From Reticulitermes speratus (lineage: Eukaryota; Arthropoda; Insecta; Blattodea; Rhinotermitidae), in assembly GCA_021186555.1 (NCBI GenBank), contig JAJKFL010000005.1, positions 9,141,178 to 9,205,177 of the forward strand: a DNA stretch of 64,000 bases, given 5' to 3'. The notes under the pieces are model-generated. The model did not search any database, had not been told where the DNA came from, and was given only the letters and a program-made list of their open reading frames with translations. The first letter of the stretch is position 1; each line of letters opens with the position of its first letter. Below, piece by piece: positions 33,985 through 45,430 of this stretch. The position numbers and the translations under genes are program-made.

Positions 33985-34470
33985 ATCTGAACTCAGCCCT
34001 TGTCCTACAGTATTATCGCAGGCGTTTGAGCGATGTTGTCGTCCCAGGGGAAAACCTTTCAGATATCAAACCAAATCCGGTTGTGAACCAGAATTCACTG
34101 ATACGCAACCTTGAGTGTACTGTATCTTAAAGCGAAAATCACTTAGGCAGGTTGAAATCAGAACTCAGCCCTTGTCCTACAGTATTATCGTAGGCGTTGG
34201 GGCGATGTCGTCTTCACAAGGAAAACCTTTCTGATTTGCAAACCAAGCCCGGTTATGTATCAAGACTCAGCCCACAGTCCTCAGTATTATCGAGGCATTC
34301 AGGCGATGTCGTCGTCCGAAAGGAAAACCTTCCTGATACGTAACCTCAATTTTAGAACTAACGTTTAAAACCTTAGACGGAATCAGGGCTCGTCCTTATC
34401 CCACAGTTAACTCGTGATATTTTGAACGATGTCGTCGTCCCGGAGGAAAACCTCCCTGATTCTCCAAGCT
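33985..34470 (-). repeat. Imperfect leader repeats of the LTR element, ~4 copies
   Basis: Between the gag start and the 5' LTR, a block resembling cagcccttgtcctacagtat, then gcgatgtcgtcgtcc, then aggaaaacctt recurs starting near 33991, 34163, 34264 and 34382. Spacing varies between 100 and 172 bp. On the element's strand this is the 5' untranslated leader. It may hold packaging or translation-control structures, which is inference. Confidence 0.75.
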
Positions 34471-34985
34471 AAGTTTTAAACAACACTAATTTAACATTAC
34501 TATTATTTAATTGGCTGACTTTCCAAGGTAATAAAATCTGAGTGCAACTTACCCAGTGATGTCTTCGGGCTGTGGTAGAACACAGGGGACGTCCCACGAA
34601 GTTCCTGCGAGGTGTGGAGAAGCGGTGACGGAAAGTTGCAGTTCGGAAGTGTGATTTCGGGATGCAGGATCCAGTTGCGGCTTCGCTGCTCGGGTATCGG
34701 TCTCGAAGTCTGATACTTGGAACGGGCCAGCAGAGTCTTCTTCTCAGTAAGGCTCTTCGGTGGCCTCTAAAATATTCTGGTCTCGATGACTGGGTGAACG
34801 TGGATGATGTTGCCTTGTAGTCAATCAATCTCCGGACAGGGCTCGAGTATCCGAAGCAGAGTATCTTACAGTGGACAACGTAGAAATGATACAAGTGCAG
34901 GGCAGTCCCTTCACACTGCAGCAGTCACTAGGCAACCTCTAGTTGTGCCGGGGATGAATGAATCGTCGAGATGTAGAATATGCTG
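34471..34985 (-). other. 5' leader of LTR-element copy 2
   Basis: Element sequence between the leader repeats and the scrambled 5' LTR. Non-coding. Some words recur in the scrambled block at 25.75-26.0 kb, confirming that it belongs to the element. The primer-binding site should be near its right end but cannot be read because the junction is corrupted. Confidence 0.5.
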
Positions 34986-35750
34986 ATTCCAACTTCTTCG
35001 TTAAGATGTGTCCAAACCCTCGGCTAGTCAAAAACCCCATTCAGACATCAGAATGGTCACCGTGTTCACAAGTTCCCGAGCTGTTGTTGAACTGGGTTAG
35101 TTACGGCCCTCCGATCTATTTTCTTGAGATTCATTTAAGAATATTTCCACAGTCCTCGTCTTGCAAGATTGTTCTATCCTCAAGTTTCAAAAATATTGTA
35201 CATCTTATTTATATAGCCGTTATATGAATTCGATAATGTTATACCAATTAAAGTAACGGCGTGCCCCCGAGAGACAACTAGCCTCAGTTTGGCGTTAAAT
35301 TAGCGCAGGCTGTCATGCTGACAAATGACACTAATCAGCCGGACAGCGCTCCTGGTGTGTGTTCGTTGTTAGCGCGTGGCATTGGTCAAAGCACCACTTG
35401 TTATCCATGTCTGCCTTCCCATCTGTACGCTTTAATACCACTCAATTGACATTTACCGAGTCTTTATGTTGGGAACCTCACGAAAAGGTTCAAAACCCAC
35501 TTGTGCTGAAAGGGGCAAATTCCTTCCATGGTACAAGTTGGTTAAAGGTACAGCCAGTACAATTGTATCAATCTACGTGCTAGGAACCCACGCTCCATGG
35601 CAACACTGTCTTTGGTATGTAAATATAACATGAAATCGGAGTATACAAACTATTTTCTATACACAAATGTAGAACGACATTTACGTTAACACACCGTCCT
35701 ATCCAATGATATGACAAAATGAATTATGGGCGTGTCGTAGGGTGCGAATG
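34986..35750. other. Scrambled block: 5' LTR of copy 2 interleaved with host flank
   Basis: Words of the LTR (aacccacttgtgctgaaagg, cacaccgtc, atgatatgaca) alternate colinearly with words of the flank at 16785-17703 (ctcggctagtcaaaaacccc, cccccgagagacaact, tgtgtgttcgttgttagcgc). The LTR end is recognisable near 35716. The sequence attatgggcgtgtcgta then repeats the flank that lies left of copy 1, before unique right-hand sequence begins at 35751. Confidence 0.82.
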
Positions 35751-35799
35751 CACCAAACCTGAAGACATGAATGTCACCTACGAACAGTTTGATGTGTGA

Positions 35800-36070
35800 A
35801 GTTATGAAGCAGCTGTGTGGTCTAAGGCGTGGGTCTGCGACTGCTTTCTTGCAGGGATTGCGGGTTCGAATCCCGCCTGGGACCTGGATGTCTGTCTCTT
35901 GTGTGTTTTGTGTGTTGTCAAGTAGAGGTCTCTGTGACGGGCCGATACCTCGTCCAGAGGAGTCCTACCGAGCGTGTGTATGTGTGTGTGTGTCATTGAG
36001 TGTGATCAGGTTCAACAGTAACCTCCACACACCTACAATGAGTAGGTGAATGAGGCCAAGACTAAGAAAG
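35800..36070 (+). mobile_element. tRNA-derived SINE, family A
   Basis: Head: gtgtggtctaaggcgtgggt (A box) and gcgggttcgaatcccgcc (B box). Body: ggatgtctgtctcttgtgtg, then ctcgtccagaggagtcctac, then an A-rich tail caagactaagaaagaaacaa. The homologous copy in the opposite orientation is at 57950-58180. A functional tRNA is unlikely because the acceptor arm is not complementary. Confidence 0.85.
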
Positions 36071-37451
36071 AAACAAACAAAGTTACGAAACTGTATGGCA
36101 GTGTTTTCTGTTCGTAACATTTATAAAGCCTCTTTTTCAATGCAGTGAAGTCATTCCATTGTTTTTCATGTCTGAACTGGATGTGCTTGGAACCATAGCG
36201 CCACGTTTCTTTATTTGTCTGGAAAAGTGTGAAATATACGGGGGAAAATGTGTCGGCACTAATTGTGTTTCGTTGTAGGATACACGTTTGTTCGCACAAA
36301 ACAAATCCCCCGATTTGTACTTAGCCAGTTACGCTGGAAATGGACGTATCTGTTGTACGTAAAACGTGTTATTTTTTGTTCGATTTTAATCAAAATGGAA
36401 GTGGCTTGGAAATTTTGTCATAAATTCGACGCAATTAAATTTCATGAACACATGTTCAGCTATTGTTACATGCGCAGAGCGCACGGACAGAAATGTCTAG
36501 GCGCTGTGCAGGGTTGCGAAGGCGCGTAATGTTTGCGAGGGGAAGGAAACCGGTAGATGCGAGTCAGCTTAGAGCAGCTTCATGTATGACGTCATAATAC
36601 TGTGTGACACAACTTTGCTGTTCGTAATGTAACGAACAGCATATTTGCCGTACACTTTTACGATATACATACATACATTGGTTTACAGCCTCGAGCCGGG
36701 GGCTACGACAAACTTCTGCAGCACAGGCGAATTAACTCCACAAACACCCGCTAGGTGGCGTCTAAAATTTCGCTCCCCAAAGTGTCATAATTCTCCTTCC
36801 CCGCTTCTAACCGCCGGCCATTTTTTGTTACCTGTTTTTGAAAATATTGATCCATCCTGCACCTCCTCGCTCGTCTGCCCGCCCCGTCAAATTTCATAGG
36901 ACGGAGCTGGGCCTGGCTTTCATCTTGGATTGCAGATGTTTATTAAGAGATGGCCGCTGAAGTAGTTGCAGGTCAATTTAAACTGATATTTCTTGTTCAG
37001 TTATCATTTTCTTCTTGCTGTAACGGCTGTCTTGGAAACGCACGAGTTAACGCGTGAAATTTGGCAACGCGGCTGCATTTGACCCGATCCCCCCCCCCCC
37101 CCGGGCAACGACCGGTTAGTTGTCTGGAGCGCTGTAGAGAGAGGGCGCGAAACGAGCCGAACCCGTGGGTGCGGGGTAGGGGATGGAAGTCAGTGGCTGG
37201 CTGTTCCATTATTTGTGTGAATCTTGCTACACTTAACGGCTGCCTGAGGAGAACGGACTGTTTTTGTTTTGCCATGTGAGTGCGTGAGTGAGTATCGATT
37301 TTATTACGGAAATAAGACTAGCATGGCGTATATGTGTCTGTCAGTCTGTGTCATTATTTTCATACTGCATGAATACCACAGCTAAGAAACGTAGTAAAGT
37401 GGAGTCCTGTGTTGCCAGTTGCTGTTAATGGCAAAAACTGAACCCGCGTAG
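36071..37451. other. No recognisable gene; candidate promoter region of the Myb/SANT gene
   Basis: No domain-bearing frame. The part from about 37080 to 37190 is GC-rich with a C15 run and several CpGs, suitable for a promoter of the gene starting at 37452. That link is inference. Confidence 0.35.
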
Positions 37452-37878
37452 ATGGTCAAGCCAGGGAAGCCGGAACGTGAAGTGATGATAAAGCCGCGCA
37501 AGATGAGTTACGGCGGTGGCGACGTACCCGTGGTCAAACCTCGCAAAACCAACTTCACAGCACGCGAAGTGGAGGTTCTCCTGAACAGTGTTCGTAAGCA
37601 CCGTGAAACTGTGCTGTTTGGTGTGGCTGGTGGTCAGGGGTGGGCCCAGGCGTGGATGGAAGTGGCCAAGGTTGTGTCCACCGTCGAAGGTATAATGCGC
37701 ACCGAGAGTGACGTCCGCAAGAAGTGGACCTACCTCAAATGGGAGGCCAAGAACACGAGTAAGCCGGGGCGGGACCCGACCTCGCGCGCTGTGCTGGATA
37801 TTCTCACGTGTCGAGACGTGGAGGCTAAGGACTGTGCGGCAGCGGGTAGCAGGAGTAGTCTGCTTGAGAAGTTGCTGG
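37452..37878 (+). CDS. Myb/SANT-like DNA-binding domain protein, first coding exon
   Basis: The ATG at 37452 follows an in-frame TAG directly, so the start is well bounded; later in-frame ATGs at 37485 and 37503 are alternatives. The exon encodes 142 residues plus one base. Residues about 30-105 match the Myb/SANT-like family seen in NAIF1 and MSANTD proteins: KTNFTAREVEVLLNSVRKH, then AWMEVAKVVSTVEGIMRTES, then DVRKKWTYLKWEAK. These bind DNA and often derive from Harbinger-type accessory proteins. The frame meets CTGG|GTAAGT, a consensus donor in phase 1, so the protein continues in an exon not identified here. The exon at 12702 is a diverged relative. Confidence 0.78.
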
Positions 37879-38472
37879 GTAAGTGCGTGCGCTAGTGCTA
37901 TGGCAGCATGACTGCGGAAGCGATCACGCAATGAATGGCTGTGAAACCCTGTCACGCGGTTGTCCGCTGGCCGAGATTCCAAGACGTTTCGAGCACCACT
38001 GCAGCGCGGTACACCATTCCTGACTGCGGACCTACTGTTAATTGTTGTAAGCGTAGTTGAATCGCCGGGTGTTTTGGAGGCCCAACTCATTGCTAAGATC
38101 TAATATCTTCGCACAACAATAATACCAAAGTCAGTCATTGTAGACTTATTTTATCGGCATGCTGCAGTCTTAGTACATGGTGACCCGTTCTGCGTTTGTT
38201 TGGTAGTAGCGAAAGCATCGGTTTTTTTACAGTTTCTCGTAAACCACAAAACTAATAAAGTATGTATTACGACGTCACGTTCTCATCATATGATTGTCAT
38301 GATATTCACGCGCAACTCCACTTCAGTAGCCCCTGTCATCGCTCTCTTTCTGTATTCCTAGAGCACACCAACCGCTACTTCCACATATTGGAGTGCTGCC
38401 ATAGTTTAACCAACGAGCACAGAAATGTGTTGAGGAGCCTATTTACAGTTTACATAAATATGGCACAAAAGT
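37879..38472. other. Probable intron start; no other feature
   Basis: It follows the donor at 37879. I see no repeat ends or exons. A good acceptor (cattattccacag) exists further on, at 39030, and opens a short acidic frame, but not in the required phase. Confidence 0.4.
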
Positions 38473-38707
38473 GCGTGATTTCTGGCTTCCGCCGCGGTGT
38501 GATGTCTTCGCTATTCTGGGATGTGTATGCAGCCTAGATTGATAGTTATCGACGTTTCGGGATAAACTATCGGTCCCACTTTGAAGCGTCAAGCAGTCCA
38601 AGTGTTTCTTGCACTGATTGTCCTTGAGGGTGGGATCGATAGGTTGTCCCGAAACGTTGGTAACTACCAATCTACGCCGCGTAACATCCCAGAAGATCGA
38701 ATATCTT
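38473..38707. mobile_element. Inverted-repeat element (CGTTTCGGGA family)
   Basis: Outer arms: ttcgctattctgggatgt against acatcccagaagatcgaa. Inner arms: gacgtttcgggataaactat against ataggttgtcccgaaacgtt. They fold around a centre near 38600. A second member is at 48923-49150; both are preceded by the same tgatttctggcttccgccgc block. Confidence 0.8.
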
Positions 38708-39136
38708 GCGTACACACAAAAAAAAACGGTTTTGATACGCAGAAAGTTGTATTTGAGATTTATTAAATATAAATGTTAAGTTGCTGTATTTCTTAATTCC
38801 AACCCCCCCCCCCCCCCCCTGTTAGTATCGGCCTATTTTAACGTTCCTTAAAAATTTTGCTAGAGCTCACCATTTCAAATAAGGTGCGACTCAAACTAAT
38901 ACCTCTTTGTTATTTCTGTTGTTAGACCTTGACCGTAAACATTGACCTGTTTTGGTGTGACTTTTGTATTAGTTAAAGCTAGCTCAACCTATTTCGCTGA
39001 ACTTACATTTTCACCCATTATTCCACAGGATACAAATCCCGAGCCCAATCCCGATGATTTGGATTATATTTGGTGCGGCAAGTCACAATCATCTTAAAAC
39101 TACTGCCGACGTTTCAAGGTCTTATCTTTATTTTTG

Positions 39137-39275
39137 GAGTCAGTCGGTATCATGACTAGTCTACGGGCTGGACGATCCGGGGTTCCATCTAGCGCCGAGG
39201 TTAAGAATGAGTGGAGCTGTACCTCTACTCCCCCTCGTATGCCTTCATGGCATGGACAGGGACAACTTCATAATT
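39137..39275 (+). mobile_element. Internally deleted SINE, family B
   Basis: The tRNA-like head gagtcagtcggtatcatgac joins directly to the body end ttccatctagcgccgaggtt and ccttcatggcatggacaggg. The middle of the family consensus is missing. Confidence 0.75.
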
Positions 39276-41034
39276 TACATGTTTTCTGTTGAGCTGTGGC
39301 CGCCGCAAGACACACACAGACACCTTTTGTTGTATGAATGGACATGAAAGTTTCTGAATGTACAGAAACGTTTGATTCAATATCTTGCGTGGTTATTACA
39401 ACTAAATATTAAGCTGAGCCACAATTGATTGAGTCTTAACGCCACAAGACGTTGATGGGATCCTATCCTAGACCGACTGTTGTACAGTAAAATAAGACAA
39501 CGTTCCGAGATCTGTTTTAATTCATTCTAGAATGTGACGCAGTGCCGTTAGGTAGTAGTTCCCGACGTTTCGAAGGTACCACTTACCAAACGACACAGTG
39601 TCGTCCCAGAAGACCTGAATCCTCAAAAGTAAAGTCACTGTAATTAAGCATCCGTAATTTCGACGCTAGATGACGCAGAATGGTCGGCTTCACGTTTCGG
39701 CTGCTTTGTCCCTGAGGAATGGCCCCCCCCACTCCCAAAATCAAGTGGATGGAAGGTTAGGTGATCGTTCCCAGATTCCTGTCGTGCCTGAAATCGAACC
39801 CCGGTCCTTTAGCCCTTATTACCTATGATTTTTGTTTATATTAGCCCATATTTCCACTTAACTACAGAGTTTTATTCACACTTAACAACATGTGAAGCTT
39901 GGGTACGCCGTGCATTACATTGTATAGTGTTTACACCTTAAACAGGGTATTGAACACGTAGACGACCGGACGAAGGCGCTAAATTCTGAACGCCGTTTTC
40001 ATAAAAATATTTTAAGTTTTTGTCCGTAATTTAGCGAGATATGAATAAAATGAACGTTTGATATGTAGGTCGCCCATATCCGCATGATTCCGTTCCAAAT
40101 GGAAGGAACGCGTCATGGAATCGGCACGGGGGCTAAAAATTAGTTCACGCACGAATTTAATTTTGGTTGGAATTGGTCCTGTATTGCGCCTATGTAAACC
40201 CTTTAACGACGAAGCCGGCGGAGAGTTGCGCCGAAGCCTTGTGGTCCGTTTCGGCAAACCTGGCCTGAAAGATTCCCTGACCTTGTGATGCTGAAATCCT
40301 GTGTAACTCTGAAACTCCTGCTTACGCTTTGGCGTCTTTGCTGAGGGCCTTGTTGTGGTCACATCAAGTGGCTGTAAGTGGCAATTTGTTTGGGGGGGGG
40401 GGAGGGGGGTTGAGAAATCTTTAAATACTAAGTGGAAGCCTCTAGGGCTGATGACCACATCTTTGGTTCTGTAATGAATGCTGCTGCTGTCAGTCGTGAG
40501 GCACCTTCGCTGACAAGACTGCGGGCCAGTCTGTTGTCATGTCACCGGCGTTGTTGGTTGTTCGTATTTAATCTATACCTACATTTTGTTTGATTCTAAA
40601 TATGTTTTAAGTACTAAAAACCAAGTACAGTGTTCGGTATATATCGGAGGTGGCCCCGGGTGGCGCGCGTCTCTGGTGCCTCGCACGCAGGTTGCCTGTA
40701 AAGAATAATATTCGGGTAGTTTATTTGCCCATGAGATTGTCCGTGATTTTCTATAGAAAGGCGAGTCATAACCATCTGAAACTAACCTATCGTAGTGGGA
40801 TGAACAGAAATAACAAGCCATCCCTGAGCGAAAAGTACTATATTTTATTAATACGTTTTTGGATCCCCTGACAACTACAGTACTAATTCCACGTACCGCT
40901 GTGAGAAAACACTGTGATCTCTCAGGCAGTGTGTAATGTTGCTACTGAAGGTTTGACTGGATAGATACATGGGTCTCGTCTGAGTTGCCTCTCAAAGTGC
41001 GGCTCGCGAAGCTTCTCTGGCTGGCCACTGGTGG
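39276..41034. other. No recognisable gene
   Basis: Several short frames, none with a domain. A G-rich run (ggggggggggagggggg) is at about 40391. A further decayed cgacgtttcgaagg block near 39573 may be another relative of the CGTTTCGGGA family. Confidence 0.4.
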
Positions 41035-41275
41035 TATAGTGCAGTGCATGGTTTTTGGCCGTCGGTTGAGTTAGCGGAGCTGGCATACGGGCCTACTGGG
41101 TGTGGTGAAGTGGCGAGGGGCGGGTGATTATTTGCTTGGAACTTCTGTGTGACAAGGTCAACTGTACTTACGGAGGCGGAGAGGACTAGACCAAACATGA
41201 AGCTGTGGCTGCATTGGCGACTCGCTGCTAGCCTACCGTTTGAAAATTCCACCGGCCAAAAACCATGCACTTCAC

Positions 41276-41279
<4 letters not shown>
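41035..41279. mobile_element. 245-bp MITE with 27-bp inverted repeats
   Basis: Positions 41035-41061 (tatagtgcagtgcatggttt, then ttggccg) and 41253-41279 are reverse complements with one mismatch. Outside the right arm a (TA)n(GA)n microsatellite follows. TA-flanked ends suggest a Tc1/mariner-like origin, but this is a guess. Confidence 0.78.

Positions 41280-41318
<39 letters not shown>
41275..41318. repeat. (TA)n(GA)n compound microsatellite
   Basis: About 22 bases of TA followed by about 22 of GA. A similar compound repeat lies at 54282-54334. Confidence 0.95.
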
Positions 41319-41327
<9 letters not shown>

Positions 41328-43605
41328 GACAGAGAGTGTGTAAGGGACAGGCAGCGATAGCTGTGAGGGTCTTGTCTGCCTGTCAGTTTTATTTTAAACT
41401 TGTCAGCTGATTCTAATAAAATTTAATACGTTGTTGCTTCAGTTTCACTTAGTCCATAGCAGTGCACTTATGTACTGTACGTTATATCTGAAGCTCAGAC
41501 TGCTGATTGCCGAAGAACTCGTACAGCCAGCGGGGGGTTTTTTTTTTTTTGCCAATATGCATGCCGGCAAACATCAGACGTCACACATCTACCGTGACAC
41601 AATCTGCTGACATTTCTTTGTGGTAAAGCAACACGCGTGACTTCTAATGGGTACGGCAGTGGAAGTTCATGCACAGCATAGCTTACGCTATCAAGCTGTC
41701 GTTTCAGATATGGGAATTGCAGATTTTCCCGCTCCATTGTCAACTAGTTTTAGCTGCAACGAAGTACAGTGCAAGGCAATGGCATTTCTGTTTGCAGTGG
41801 CCTGAGATGCTGTGTTGTTTATTAGCTATGCAACAAATCTATGTAACGGAAATGAAGCGTGTATGAAGGTACAAAATTGCAACGCCGCATTCTACTACAT
41901 CTCTGTTTTCTTTGTCCTTAATCCCCCATGCTGTCTGTAACCATTCACTGTTGGATGCAGAAGGGTTCTTGTATTGTTTGGTAGGCAATTCCGTGACGTC
42001 ATCACATGCGCACGTTTCTGCATTAGAGCAGAGTTGTGCGAAAGTTGTCGGCTGTGCTGTGGGCTGTGTAGCCCACCCTTTCTAAAATCGTCAGATCGCC
42101 GTTGACACAGCCCGTACTTACTTCGATCCCAAGAACAGGCGCTCTTGACATAGGAAGCTAATTACAGCTTCGGCATACTGATCTAGTTCCGCGTAAGAGA
42201 CGTGTTATTAGGGCCGTTGTACAGCATGCGTCTTCCTGTTGTAGTTAATTTGATTTCGTTTAACTTGTAGGTGTGGAAAATTCTTGAGGCTAACGTGGGA
42301 ACATCGGACAGAGCTGATGGTAAGGCGCGTCTTTATCAGGCGGAGTACGTGACTCCGAAAGACAGGCGTATTAACGGAGACCTGTGCTGATGGCAAGAGT
42401 ATGCTAATTTTCGGTTGTAGAAATTTAGAGAGGGAGAGAGAAACGATTTGGACAAGGTTAATTTCGGAACAACCAATAGAATTTATACAATTTTTTTGCC
42501 CGGATTGACATTCGAGTTCGCACTTTTCAGCAACCAGTCGGATTCGTTATTTGTGGTTCTGAACGTGGTGTGATTTTGGGAGAAGCGTCGAAAAATGTTT
42601 GTTCCGGAATGCAAGGGACGCATGGCTCTTCATTTTCGTAAGAAATACACCTGAATTTATCTGCACTCTTGTAACATATACTTTTTAAGTATTACCCCTC
42701 GAGACTGCACGTGCGGGATACCATATGTCGAATTATAACCGAGACGTCGGATAAATTGACTTCCGCGTCACTGGCGATTTGTCTTCTTGGGACGAACACG
42801 TCCTAGTACTGCAACAGTCCCTCCCTCGTAAATATCCCTTGCAGGAGAGAGAGAGAAACTTATGCCCCTGAGCTACTACGCGTGTGTGAGAGAGAGAAAG
42901 CAAAGCGTAGGTTAAAACCCTGCTGGGCACCGCTGCTGTAAAAGGCGACCAGATGCCGGGAGATGAGTAATGGGGTGCACCGTCCGCAATGCGACAAAAA
43001 AAAAAAAAAGCATGAGAACCCTCAAATTACGTAAAAAGTTCTAAACAGACGTAGTTTTTAAAACTTTGTGACGGGCGCAGGACATCCTTCGACCCACAGA
43101 TTGATAACCTTGTCTACAGCATCAAAACGTGTAGTGCTGCAGTGGTGGTGTCCCTGGGAGACGCTGGCAGAAGCGTCCCGTAGAATCCCGGATTCTTCAG
43201 CAGAGATTCATGGTGAGCGAAGTGGCAGTGGAGCAGTTTTCTGTGGGAGTTTGTTCTGTTGTTGCCGCATTCTAATCAGTAGCTGCCCCCTGATGTGTTC
43301 CGATAGCCCTGGCCAGGCATCATGCCACATCCTGGGTGTCTTAAGGGCTTCATCACAGACCGCCACGTGGCTGTGTGCACGCATCAGGAAATGAAGACAG
43401 CGCGCCTCAGCACCGTGTACCACGCTGGCCTACGCATAACTGGGGATCTGTCAATCAGTACTGCCAACAGATGAGAGTGAAGGTTCCAACATCCTTTTGA
43501 ATTCCTAATTTTATTAAATCGTAGTTAGATTCGTGGCAGCGCAAGGAGGTTGGTTTTTGTCTTCTGCAGAAAATACAACTCGGATCTTGGGTCCACCCAA
43601 CTTCC
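41319..43605. other. No recognisable gene
   Basis: Mixed sequence with a GA-rich patch at 42846-42900 and an A tract near 42996. No domain-bearing frame or repeat with clear ends. Confidence 0.4.
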
Positions 43606-43760
43606 TGTTCAATGGGTGCCGGATATGATTTCACGTGGGTAAAAGGCCGGGGCGTAAAGCTGACCACTTAACTCCGTCTAGTGCCGAAGTTAATGATTTG
43701 AGCCATATCTCCACTTCCCCATAAGCTTTCATTGTGTGCACAGGGACAACCACCAGAACT
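43606..43760 (+). mobile_element. 5'-truncated SINE, family B
   Basis: Body blocks ttcaatgggtgccggatatg, gcgtaaagctgaccacttaa and gtctagtgccgaagttaatg match the full-length copy at 14313. The tRNA-like head is absent. Confidence 0.72.
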
Positions 43761-44251
43761 CTGTGTAACAACTTGCCAACACAAAATTGTGTTGTTTGGA
43801 ACGTTCTACTCATGTCACTGTATGGGTAAGGCCCTTGTGGATGTGTCGCACGCGGCACTATTTGGCAACCCAGCGCTCAGGCCAGGCAACGAACGGATAA
43901 CCTTGAGCGCGAGAACCACTGTAGCGGATATCTGCGGACTGGGAAGTAGTACAGCGCAGCGGATCGTGTGTGGCGGTTGTATGTGTGTGGGACAGTGAAG
44001 CTGCCGGTGCAATTGGATTTGCACAGTGAACAGTATATTTACGCTCGAACACGTGATTCTGTGTTACCTGTAGGACAGCAGCTGCTTTGAATCACGTCTG
44101 TGGTGTTTTATCAGTGTGGCGATAACGTGTGTAGCACCAGTAGCTTAGTACTGTGATTAAGCTGGTGAAGTAGGGTATTCCGAAATTCTTCCTACTCGCT
44201 AAAGGAAAATTCATTTCCTAATTGTGTAAGTGCCTGTTTAGTACGCGTGTA

Positions 44252-44537
44252 ATGGAGGCGGTGAGCGTTGGTAAGGACGAAATTCGCTTGCTTCTTCTGT
44301 CAGGTCAGGCGGTGGTAGACACCTTATCATCATCGGACCCGAAGCCGGGTGGCCGTTGTGTGAGTGACGTATGGACTAAATTCGGTAAAGTTCGTCTGTT
44401 GTCGGACGAATCGGTGTGTAAGGACGCTGTGGCGTGTAGCAAATGTTTTCAAGTGTACGTGCACCGAAGCAAGAGGCAGGGCACTTCAAGCCTTCGGCTG
44501 CACCGCTGTGTGATGCCGGGCCGCGACCCACTGGCAG
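44252..44537 (+). CDS. BED-type zinc-finger protein, first coding exon
   Basis: The ATG at 44252 (G at -3 and +4) opens 95 codons plus one base, ending in GGCAG|GTAATT, a donor in phase 1. Residues about 34-82 resemble a BED finger: SDVWTKFGKVRLLSDE, then VACSKCFQVYVH, then GTSSLRLHRC. That gives the aromatic W and F, a C-x2-C pair and a terminal H/C pair. BED fingers bind DNA in chromatin regulators and in hAT transposases. The histidine-cysteine spacing is short, so the assignment is likely, not certain. A clean acceptor gcctgtttag ends 10 nt upstream and may remove a 5' untranslated intron. The following exon is not identified. Confidence 0.68.
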
Positions 44538-45430
44538 GTAATTAATTGGTGTCAATACAGTACGTTACAATTCGAGAGATGCAGTAATACTATTGAAGTG
44601 GGCAGCGTGTCCTGTCACGTAGCACAGTGCTGCTGTCTGCCTCGAACCGTGTGCCTTTATGGACCAAATCCACTCGCTGGACGAAACAATCCCACATCCT
44701 TGTGAAGCGATAGGAATGTCCTGTTGAACAGCATTACAGCCACAGCATTTACTACAGGACTGCAAAGTAACGAACCAAATTGTACAATTGGACATCATCT
44801 TCCAAGTATATTGACTACAGTCCTAGTTGGCAAGAGCCCGCCATAGAACACTATCCGAAGCCAACTGAATCCGTACATATTTTATCATGTTTCGCATCAT
44901 TGTTTCCAACTAAAGTGTCAGTCCCCTCGGTTACTCGATGTCGATGCACTTTATTTCCGTCATCGTGAGCTTCAAAACAAATGTCACATCCCAAGTGATT
45001 TTAATATTAAACTTGTTTCATAATTAAATATAAAGGAGTTAATCTGCAGCCAATCAGATACTTCGAACTATGAAGTGCATCTGAAAGAATTATTTAAAAA
45101 TCGAGTTTGTAACTTCGTGTCATTTATAAAGAAATTAGTTAATGCTGCGTAAGGAAATATTGCATTGCCCGTTTGCGTGTAAGTCTTACGAAACGCATGC
45201 TTTGTCCTGATAGAATGTAGAGTGTGTTGAAACAGATCGTATGTACGCTCTTACATAGTAACCACAGTGCTTTAAAAGTTACAGCCGTTGGTTTTGATTG
45301 TGCTGTTGATAATGTATACCATTGTTACGAGTTCGTAGTTTAAAACGGAACATCATTGATTTGTGAGCTGTAATTTAATTATTGGGGAAACCAAATATTT
45401 TGGGAGTATTTTTTACCTGTACTAATAACT
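44538..45430. other. Probable intron start; no other feature
   Basis: It follows the donor at 44538. I find no further exon or repeat with clear ends before the LINE tail. Confidence 0.4.

Noticed and set aside
34469..34894. 141-codon minus-strand frame in the element leader
   Set aside because: It lies in the untranslated leader of the LTR element and has no gag or other domain similarity.
35808..35885. Functional tRNA gene
   Set aside because: A and B boxes are present but the acceptor and anticodon arms do not fold, and the SINE body follows.
37425..38090. 221-codon minus-strand frame
   Set aside because: It is the antisense shadow of the Myb/SANT exon and lacks any domain.
39016..39100. 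Second exon for the Myb/SANT gene after cattattccacag
   Set aside because: The acceptor is good, but the required phase 1 hits a stop within ten codons; only phase 0 stays open.
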